Part shown: positions 53,063 through 59,323 of the stretch, in pieces
Layout of the letters: each line of letters begins with the position of its first letter
Position numbering within the stretch: the first letter of the stretch is position 1
Assembly: GCF_000719115.1 (NCBI RefSeq)
Contig: NZ_JOEA01000014.1
Location: forward strand, 641,061-705,060
Direction of reading: 5' to 3'
From: Lentzea albidocapillata
GTDB lineage: Bacteria > Actinomycetota > Actinomycetes > Mycobacteriales > Pseudonocardiaceae
Length of the DNA: 64,000 nucleotides
Made by a program: the position numbers and the translations under genes
The notes under the pieces: model-generated
The model's database searches: none
The model's input: the letters and a program-made list of their open reading frames with translations, nothing else
What the model was told of the DNA's origin: nothing

Positions 53063-53959
53063 TCAGGCACCACCGACAGTTTCGGGCACACCGAGCACGT
53101 CCAGGAACGCCGCGGCCGCCGGAGTCAGCCCGCCCGCGCTCCACACCAGGTGCTCCACCCGCGAGGGCCCGTCCACGATCGGCACGGTCACCACCCCGCT
53201 CAGCCGCGGCGTGTACCGCGACGGCAGCACGGCCACCGCGAGCCCTTCCCGGATCAGCCCCGCCATCAACTCCGCGGTCGTCACCTCGAACGCGACCTCG
53301 CGGTGCAGGCCCGCGATCGAGAAGGCCTGGTCCGACTGCGTCCGCCCCGGCGACCCCGCCGGGAAGTCGGCGAACAGCTCCTCCGCCAGGGTCCGCAGGT
53401 TCGTCGACTCCTGCCGTGCGAGCGGATGCCCCGGCGCCATCACGGCCACGTGCTCGTCGCGTGCCAGCTCCCGGCCCCGCACGCCTTCCGGGCGCACCCC
53501 GAGCGGCAAGCCGAGGAACGCGAGGTCGAGCCCGCCCTGCCGCACCTGGTCGACGAGCTCGTAGCTCGACAGCATCCGCAACGCGACCCGCACCTGCGGA
53601 TAGCGCTCGCGGAACACCTTCAACGCGGCCGGCAGATCGACGGCGGCAACGGTCGGGATCACGCCGACCACCACGCGCCCGCGCACCTCTCCCACCGCCG
53701 CCGCGACCTCGGCCGCCGCCCGTTCGGCCAGGTCGAGGCACTGCCGCGCGGACGGCAGGAACGCCGCGCCCGCCGGGGTCAGCCGCACGCTGCGGCTGGT
53801 GCGCTCGAACAACCGCGCGCCCAGCGACCGTTCGAGACGGGCGATCTGATGGCTCAACGCCGACTGCACGACCAGGCACTGCCGGGCGGCCTTGGTGAAG
53901 CTGCCCGTCTCGGCGACCGCCACCACGTACCGCATCTGCTGGAGCTCCACGTCATCCAT
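53063..53959 (-). CDS. LysR-family transcriptional regulator
   Basis: 298 residues. HTH: LQQMRYVVAVAETGSFTKAARQCLVVQSALSHQIARLE, then GARLFERTSRSVRLTPAG. The effector domain has VVVGVIPTVAAVDLPAAL and GLDLAFLGLPL. Divergent from EamA with 71 bp between starts. It likely controls that gene and itself. An inverted repeat overlaps its start codon. Confidence 0.93.
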   Translation of the reverse strand: MDDVELQQMRYVVAVAETGSFTKAARQCLVVQSALSHQIARLERSLGARLFERTSRSVRLTPAGAAFLPSARQCLDLAERAAAEVAAAVGEVRGRVVVGVIPTVAAVDLPAALKVFRERYPQVRVALRMLSSYELVDQVRQGGLDLAFLGLPLGVRPEGVRGRELARDEHVAVMAPGHPLARQESTNLRTLAEELFADFPAGSPGRTQSDQAFSIAGLHREVAFEVTTAELMAGLIREGLAVAVLPSRYTPRLSGVVTVPIVDGPSRVEHLVWSAGGLTPAAAAFLDVLGVPETVGGA

Positions 53960-53976
53960 CTTGAATCACGATGGAT
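53954..53976. promoter_or_regulatory. Candidate LysR operator
   Basis: Inverted repeat ATCCATC - 9 nt - GATGGAT spans the LysR start codon and the divergent spacer to EamA. Its size and position fit an autoregulatory site. Confidence 0.5.
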
Positions 53977-54030
53977 CGGATGAAAAGCATGTGTTGGACT
54001 CATTGATCGATCGCGCCAACACTGGACGAC

Positions 54031-54912
54031 GTGAGAAACAGCGACCTCTCCCGCACCGCGCTCGCGGCGTTCGCACCGGTGGTCTGGGGCTCGACCTACG
54101 TGGTCACGACCGAACTGCTGCCGGTGGGCCACCCGCTCTTCGCGGGCCTGTTGCGCGCGCTTCCCGCGGGACTGATCGCGCTGGCGCTGACCAGGACGCT
54201 GCCGCGCGGGTCGTGGTGGGCGAAGGCGGCCGTGCTGGGAGTGCTCAACATCGGCCTGTTCTTCCCGTTCCTGTTCATCGCGGCCGAACGCCTGCCCGGT
54301 GGCGTGGCGGCCACCCTGGGCGCCGCACAGCCGCTCGTGGTGGCGCTGCTGGCGGTCGGGGTGCTCAGGGAGAACCCGTCCGCGTGGCGGCTCGCCTGGG
54401 GTGTGATCGGCATGCTCGGCGTCGGGCTCGTGGTCCTCGGCCCGGCGGCCGGGTTCGACCTGGTCGGCGTGCTGGCCGGACTGGGCGGCGCCGCGACCAT
54501 GGCGCTCGGCGTGACGCTGACGAAGAAGTGGGGCAGGCCGGCCGGGGCGAGCCCGACGGCGTTCGCGGGCTGGCAGCTCACCGCGGGCGGGCTGTTCCTG
54601 GTGCCGGTGACGTTCCTGTTCGAGGGCCCGCCGCCCGCGATCGGCCTCACCGCGCTGCTCGGCTACCTGTGGCTCGGCGGTGTCGGCGGCCTGCTCGCCT
54701 ACGTGCTGTGGTTCCGCGCGATCACCACGCTGCCGGTCACGTCCGTCTCGATGCTCGGCCTGCTGTCGCCGATGGTCGCCGCGGTGCTCGGCGTCGCCGT
54801 CCTCGGCCAGACCCTGGACCCGGTGCAGCTCACCGGTTTCGCACTCGCCCTCGCCGCGATCGTCGCCAGCCAGCGACCGGCACCCGTTCTCGCCAAAGGA
54901 GTTCTCCAGTGA
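54031..54912 (+). CDS. EamA-type drug/metabolite transporter
   Basis: 293 residues, GTG start, ten predicted membrane helices in two EamA repeats (VVWGSTYVVTTELLP; GLLAYVLWFRAITTLP, SVSMLGLLSPMVAAVLGV). Probably exports amino acids or metabolites. Its stop overlaps the next GTG (GTGA). Confidence 0.92.
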   Translation: MRNSDLSRTALAAFAPVVWGSTYVVTTELLPVGHPLFAGLLRALPAGLIALALTRTLPRGSWWAKAAVLGVLNIGLFFPFLFIAAERLPGGVAATLGAAQPLVVALLAVGVLRENPSAWRLAWGVIGMLGVGLVVLGPAAGFDLVGVLAGLGGAATMALGVTLTKKWGRPAGASPTAFAGWQLTAGGLFLVPVTFLFEGPPPAIGLTALLGYLWLGGVGGLLAYVLWFRAITTLPVTSVSMLGLLSPMVAAVLGVAVLGQTLDPVQLTGFALALAAIVASQRPAPVLAKGVLQ

Positions 54913-55484
54913 AGATCGCAGTCGTCGGCGCGTCCGGCATGGTCGGTTCGCGGGTCGTCGCCGAGGCGGTGCGGCGCGGGCACGACGTGACAGGTGTTTC
55001 CCGCAGCGCCGGCGGTGACGCCACCGACCAGGAGCTGATGGACAGCGTCTTGTCCGGAGTGGACAGTGCGGTGGTGGCCACGACGGGCGTCACTTCGACA
55101 GTGGTGCTCGACGCGGCATTCGCGACACGTACGCGGGTCATCGTCGTCGGTGGCGCCGCACCGCTGCGAACACCGGACGGCACCGGCCTCGTGCTCGACG
55201 ACGAGCGGTACGTGCCGCCGCACATCCGTCCCGTCGCCGAGGCGAGCATGCGTCAACTGGAGGAGTGCAAGGCCCATCGCGCCGACTGGGTGTACCTGAG
55301 CCCGCCCGCGCTGCTCGAACCCGGCGAGCGCACCGGCTCCTACCGGCGCGGCACGGACGAACTGCTGACCGGCCCGTCCGCGATCTCGGCGGAGGACCTC
55401 GCCGTGGCGGTGCTCGACGAACTGGAGTCTCCCGGCACGGACCGGCACTTCACGGTCGCGAGCCGAGTTCCAGCCGCAGGATGA
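54909..55484 (+). CDS. NAD(P)-binding (SDR-like, NmrA/isoflavone type) protein
   Basis: 191 residues. Rossmann motif KIAVVGASGMVGSRVVAEAV, then VVATTGVTSTVVLDAAF and WVYLSPPALLEPG. Atypical SDR without the classical YxxxK; common in actinomycetes. Coupled to the EamA gene; the 3' end overlaps the GNAT gene by 35 bp. Confidence 0.85.
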   Translation: MKIAVVGASGMVGSRVVAEAVRRGHDVTGVSRSAGGDATDQELMDSVLSGVDSAVVATTGVTSTVVLDAAFATRTRVIVVGGAAPLRTPDGTGLVLDDERYVPPHIRPVAEASMRQLEECKAHRADWVYLSPPALLEPGERTGSYRRGTDELLTGPSAISAEDLAVAVLDELESPGTDRHFTVASRVPAAG

Positions 55485-55926
55485 TCTCGCCGTCCTCGTC
55501 GGCCTCCCCGGTGGGCACGAACCCGAACGCGCGGTAGAACGGCTCCGGCGACCCCTCCCCCGGCACGTAACTGGTCAGCAGGTCGGCGGCCCCGGCTGCC
55601 CTCAGCAACGCCACGACCTCGTCGAGGATCGCGCTGCCGTAACCGCGACCCTGATGCTCGGCGCCGACGAGCAGGCGCCACAGGAAATACGGCCCGTGCA
55701 GTCCGGGCCCGGGAACGTTGTCCCAGCTCAGCATCACGAACCCGACCGGCACGTCGCCGGCGTAGACCGCGCGGAACCACGGTTTGGCTTCGGGGTTCTC
55801 CCGCGCGTGCACGAAGGACTTCTCGACCGATGCGACGAACCGCTCCTGCGCGGGATGCACGCGCACCGCGACCACCGCGTCGCGATTGGCATCGGTGATC
55901 TCGACCAGGCGGATCAGAGCGCTCAT
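55450..55926 (-). CDS. GNAT acetyltransferase
   Basis: 158 residues from ATG 55926 (ATG 55938 is possible). Acetyl-CoA site LLVGAEHQGRGYGSAILDEVV, preceded by GFVMLSWDN. The C-terminal FYRAFGFVPTGE is the usual GNAT ending. Acceptor unknown; a spermidine-like or drug amine is typical. Convergent overlap with the NAD-binding gene. Confidence 0.9.
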   Translation of the reverse strand: MSALIRLVEITDANRDAVVAVRVHPAQERFVASVEKSFVHARENPEAKPWFRAVYAGDVPVGFVMLSWDNVPGPGLHGPYFLWRLLVGAEHQGRGYGSAILDEVVALLRAAGAADLLTSYVPGEGSPEPFYRAFGFVPTGEADEDGEIILRLELGSRP

Positions 55927-55943
55927 GGCCCGGATCATGCCGC

Positions 55944-56417
55944 TCAGCGGGAGGTCGGCGGCACCGAATAAACGCTGGACGACGAGGAGGGCGGCTGCAC
56001 GGACGTCGACTGCACGTCCGGCTTCGCCACCGAGCCGGGCGTCGGCGTCGTGGCGCCGGGCTGCGTCGTCGACTGGACCGGCGGTGTCTGCGGCGCGTGC
56101 GAACTGGGCGGGTTCAGCGTCGTCGGCGGCGGCTCCACGGAAGGCGACGACGGCGACGTGGTCGGCGGAACCCGCGACGTCGTCGAGGACGGCCCCGGTG
56201 TCGCCGGTTCCGGGGGTGCCGCGGCCGGCAGCACGGCGAGCGCCACCGCCACGACTCCCACGGTCGCGAGGCCGCTGCCGACCACCGCGATGGTGCGGCG
56301 CCGGGACCGCACGGCCTGGCCGCGCTGGATCAGGTCGGCCGCGGTGACGGCACGCGGCGGCGCCCCTTCCTGGTGCAGAGCGGAGAAAGTCGCCCGCAGG
56401 TCGTCCTCGCGAACCAT
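55944..56417 (-). CDS. Single-pass membrane protein with cytoplasmic N-terminus and Pro/Ser/Thr-rich exterior (putative anti-sigma partner)
   Basis: 157 residues. A 40-residue cytoplasmic part (MVREDDLRATFSALHQEG, AVTAADLIQRGQAVRSRRR), one helix (TIAVVGSGLATVGVVAVALAV), then about 90 residues of Pro/Ser/Thr. ATG 56417 shares one base with the sigma stop (TGATG), so it is coupled. The layout suits a membrane anti-sigma factor, but no zinc motif or known anti-sigma domain is visible. Confidence 0.7.
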   Translation of the reverse strand: MVREDDLRATFSALHQEGAPPRAVTAADLIQRGQAVRSRRRTIAVVGSGLATVGVVAVALAVLPAAAPPEPATPGPSSTTSRVPPTTSPSSPSVEPPPTTLNPPSSHAPQTPPVQSTTQPGATTPTPGSVAKPDVQSTSVQPPSSSSSVYSVPPTSR

Positions 56418-56920
56418 CACACCTCCAGCCTCAAGTGGTCGAACTCCGGTCCCAGCCTGCGCCGCAGCGTCTCCAGGCCCTTGCTGCTCTGCGACTTCAC
56501 CGTGCCCGTCGAGCAGTTCAGCGCCGTCGCGGTGTCCTCGACGCTGAGATCGTGCCAAAAGCGCAGCACGAGGACAGCGCGTTGCCGTGCGGGCACGGCG
56601 GTGAGCGCCTGCCACACCACGAGCCTGTCCTCCGTCCCTGTGACGGAGGACAGGCCCTCTGGGGGTGCGTCAGTCAGCTTCTCCCTGCGCCACCGCACCT
56701 TGCGGCGTTCCGCGAGGAACGTCCGCACGACGATCTGACGCAGGTACGGCTCCAGCCCCGACCGGTCCGAGAGCTTCGGACCGGCCAGGTACAGCTTCAA
56801 GAACCCCGACTGCATGAGGTCTTCCGCCTCGTGCCAGTTCCCGCACAACAAGAACGCGGTGAACCGCATCGAGTCGGCGTACCGGTCGAAGCAGTCGGTG
56901 AACTCGGCCTCCCAGTTCAG
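56417..56920 (-). CDS. SigE-family ECF sigma factor with apparent CTG start
   Basis: 167 residues. Region 2: FDRYADSMRFTAFLLCGNWHEAEDLMQ; region 4: VPARQRAVLVLRFWHDLSVEDTATALNCSTGTVKSQSSKGLETL. The frame has no ATG, GTG or TTG before the domain. CTG at 56920 has GGGAG exactly 6 nt upstream, right after the previous gene's stop. The nearest ATG lies inside region 2 and would truncate it. It is embedded between two similar membrane proteins. Confidence 0.88.
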   Translation of the reverse strand: MNWEAEFTDCFDRYADSMRFTAFLLCGNWHEAEDLMQSGFLKLYLAGPKLSDRSGLEPYLRQIVVRTFLAERRKVRWRREKLTDAPPEGLSSVTGTEDRLVVWQALTAVPARQRAVLVLRFWHDLSVEDTATALNCSTGTVKSQSSKGLETLRRRLGPEFDHLRLEV

Positions 56921-56930
56921 AGGTGACTCC

Positions 56931-57311
56931 CTACCGGGCGGAGGACGACGGAGCCGGCGTCGTGGCGGGCGGGGCCCACGTCGTGGGGCTGTGGCTGACC
57001 GACGGCGTCGGCAGGACCGACGGGGGCGCGGTCGTCGGCGGGTGCGACATCGACGGGGGCGCGGTCGTGGGCGGCTGGGCCGGCGTCGACGAGGCCGGCG
57101 GCAGCACGGTGGTCGGCGTGACCTCGGGCGGGGTCGAGGCCGGCGGCAGCACCGAAGGACTGGTCGAGACCGGGGACGACGTGGGCGGCTGCGGAGCCGA
57201 GGTCGTGGGCTGGGGCGCGCTGTCGCCGCCACTCAGCGCGAGGGCGGGCACCGCGATGCCGATGGCACCCAGCGCGACCGCTCCGGCCACGATCACCATT
57301 CGTTTGCGCAC
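56931..57311 (-). CDS. Small membrane/secreted Pro/Ser/Thr-rich protein
   Basis: 126 residues from GTG 57311, with GGAG 6 nt upstream. A short basic N-terminus, one helix (VIVAGAVALGAIGIAVPALAL), then about 95 residues of Pro, Ser and Thr. It ends 10 bp before the sigma start. Same architecture as the gene on the far side of the sigma factor, with a much shorter cytoplasmic part. Role unknown. Confidence 0.7.
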   Translation of the reverse strand: MRKRMVIVAGAVALGAIGIAVPALALSGGDSAPQPTTSAPQPPTSSPVSTSPSVLPPASTPPEVTPTTVLPPASSTPAQPPTTAPPSMSHPPTTAPPSVLPTPSVSHSPTTWAPPATTPAPSSSAR

Positions 57312-57342
57312 TTGCAGCTCCAGCAGGTCAGTGGCGCCAGGA

Positions 57343-58023
57343 TCAGGCACCCTCACCCGTATCCATGCGGCCGGGCTCCGGTCCGGTTGCCCGTGTGTCC
57401 TGGATCACGATCTCCACGCAGCGGGCTCGTTCCGCGGCCTCGTCCAGGACCGTCCGCCGGGGTTCCGGCACGTCGAGCACGCGTTCCTCGGCCCTGCTGA
57501 AGACGCCCGAGAGCCTGCGGTCGTTGCGCAGCACGTCCAGTGCCTGCCAGTCGCCGCCCAGCACGACGCTGTCGAGGTCGGCGAGCCGCGGCACGAGCAC
57601 CCTGGCCACGTCGTCCGCGGCGGCCTGCAGCGCCACCCTGGCCTGTCCCTCCCGGCGCCGGGCGAACCGCTGCTGCGACCACCCGCCGGCCCGGATGCGA
57701 CCGTGGACCTGTTTGCGGTCGGTGGCCGACACCTCGACCTTGCCGCCGAACGCGACACCGACGCTGTGACCGCCGAGCCGCACAAGGACCAGCCCGATCC
57801 TCCGAGGCTCCGTCAACTTTTCAACTACCTCATATAGAGAGGTACCGCCGCGCGTCGCGAACGTGGCCGTCGCGCCGTCCCCGGCGGTGATGACGACCTC
57901 GGCTTCGGCCACTCGGACCTCGACCGCGCCGTGCCGGTCCGCGAACCGGTCGATCCAGCCCAGGACCCGTTCCGGCTCGACCTCGACGGCCCGTCCACCG
58001 GGCACCGGGCGCACCCTGCTCAC
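57343..58023 (-). CDS. acVLRF1-family peptidyl-tRNA hydrolase
   Basis: 226 residues from GTG 58023. The Vms1/eRF1-like core ends in RIRAGGWSQQRFARRREGQARVAL, with the Gln-containing loop used for peptidyl-tRNA hydrolysis in this family, followed by DSVVLGGDWQALDVL and VLDVPEPRRTVL. Relatives release nascent chains from stalled large subunits; the actinobacterial family is named after this fold. A short AT-rich codon patch lies at SLYEVVEKLT (57812-57844). 31 nt precede the next gene, so cotranscribed with the sigma set. Confidence 0.88.
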   Translation of the reverse strand: MSRVRPVPGGRAVEVEPERVLGWIDRFADRHGAVEVRVAEAEVVITAGDGATATFATRGGTSLYEVVEKLTEPRRIGLVLVRLGGHSVGVAFGGKVEVSATDRKQVHGRIRAGGWSQQRFARRREGQARVALQAAADDVARVLVPRLADLDSVVLGGDWQALDVLRNDRRLSGVFSRAEERVLDVPEPRRTVLDEAAERARCVEIVIQDTRATGPEPGRMDTGEGA

Positions 58024-58136
58024 CTGGCCGCCACCCCCTGACACCCGTGACCGAGGTCGATCACTATGCACACACTAGAACCGACCCGACACGGGGCGTG
58101 AACGGCACAGAGATGTTACTGATGGGTTCGATTCAC

Positions 58137-58169
58137 TTGACAGATGAGTCTCGAAAGCGTGAACTCATC
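58137..58169. promoter_or_regulatory. Possible promoter with inverted repeat near the XRE-like gene
   Basis: TTGACA (58137-58142) is followed directly by the inverted repeat GATGAGT (58143-58149) - 13 nt - ACTCATC (58163-58169), which would cover the -35 to -10 spacer. The -10 is poor (TGAACT at 17 bp). A repressor site for the XRE-like gene is plausible. Confidence 0.4.
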
Positions 58170-58270
58170 AACCGTATGGATTAACCATTGACTCCATCCG
58201 GCTCCGACCAGCGATGTTCACGGACCGGTAGGGTCACTGGGGCGTGATCTTATGACAGCGGGGAGTCACC

Positions 58271-59251
58271 ATGACGACTGCTGCCGGTCGACCAACACTG
58301 ACCGTCGAGGACACTGACTCGACGGGCCACGGCAGCCTTACGCAACTCTTGACGACGGGACCATTCCCGGAAGCGTTGAGGGCGGCGATCAAGGCTAGCC
58401 GACTCAGTCTCGACCGCATCCAGCACCGGTTGGCACTGCGCGGAGTGACGATCAGCGTCGCGACGCTCAGCTACTGGCAGTCAGGACGACGAAGGCCTGA
58501 ACGCCCTGAATCACTGGAGGCGCTGCGGCACCTCGAGTCGGTTCTGGGAGTGCCTCAGTCGGGTCTGTCGGCGTTGCTCGGTCCACCTCGTCCGCGAGGT
58601 CGCCGTTGCCGCCCGACGACCATGATGCCGATCGACGCCCTGTGGGCGCGAAGGGAGCGGGTCGCGAACCTGCTCTCGAAGGTCGACACGTCCTCTGACC
58701 TCAAGCTTGGCCGGATCAGCCAGCACGACCGCATCGAGATCTCTGCCGACGGCGGGCAGAAATCCGTGTGGGTGCGGCAGATCCTCCGGGCGGAGCAGGA
58801 CGGGCCCGACCGCTGGGCGCTCGTGTTCGAGACCGAGGAGTCCGACGTACTCCCCGAGATCCTGAACGTGCGCAACTGCCACCTCGGCCGGATCGCCCGT
58901 GACCACGAGGCCAACATCATGGTCGCGGAGATGATGTTCGAACGGCCGCTGACCCGCGGCGAGACCCTCATCATGGAATACCAGCTGGTGTTCCCCGAGG
59001 GCCACGCTCCCAAGGGCAACAACACGTTCGCGCGCAAGTTCCGGCTACCGGTGCGCGAGTACGTGATCGAGGTCCGGTTCGACGAGACGAACCTGCCTTC
59101 GCGCGTGCAGCAGTACAGCGTGCCCGCGGGCGACGAGACGCCCTCGCGACGCCGGAACCTCACGCTGGACTCGGGCGGCGGCGTGCATGCCGTGGCGCTC
59201 GGGTTCGGTCCTGGTGTGTTCGGCATCCGGTGGGAGTGGCCGAACCGCTAG
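58271..59251 (+). CDS. XRE-like DNA-binding protein with large C-terminal domain
   Basis: 326 residues, GGGGAG before ATG 58271. The N-terminal HTH (ALRAAIKASRLSLDRIQHRL, then VATLSYWQSGRRRPERPES) is of Cro/C1 type. After a basic linker, a C-terminal domain of about 190 residues (DRIEISADGGQKSVWVRQIL, NCHLGRIARDHEANIMVAEM, MEYQLVFPEGHAPK) has no motif I can name, only beta-rich stretches. It may bind an effector. Lone gene, well terminated. Confidence 0.8.
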   Translation: MTTAAGRPTLTVEDTDSTGHGSLTQLLTTGPFPEALRAAIKASRLSLDRIQHRLALRGVTISVATLSYWQSGRRRPERPESLEALRHLESVLGVPQSGLSALLGPPRPRGRRCRPTTMMPIDALWARRERVANLLSKVDTSSDLKLGRISQHDRIEISADGGQKSVWVRQILRAEQDGPDRWALVFETEESDVLPEILNVRNCHLGRIARDHEANIMVAEMMFERPLTRGETLIMEYQLVFPEGHAPKGNNTFARKFRLPVREYVIEVRFDETNLPSRVQQYSVPAGDETPSRRRNLTLDSGGGVHAVALGFGPGVFGIRWEWPNR

Positions 59252-59270
59252 CACTGCTCTGACAAGGCGT

Positions 59271-59303
59271 GAGGGGCGCTTCCCGATCCGGGAAGCGCCC
59301 CTC
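59271..59303. terminator. Bidirectional rho-independent-like terminator
   Basis: 15-bp perfect stem (GAGGGGCGCTTCCCG) with a 3-nt loop ATC, between the convergent XRE-like and protease genes. Confidence 0.85.
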
Positions 59304-59323
59304 ATGCTGTCAGCCTCAGGTCA

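Noticed and set aside
54909..55484. Classical SDR
   Set aside because: Lacks the YxxxK catalytic pair; described as an atypical NAD(P)-binding protein instead.
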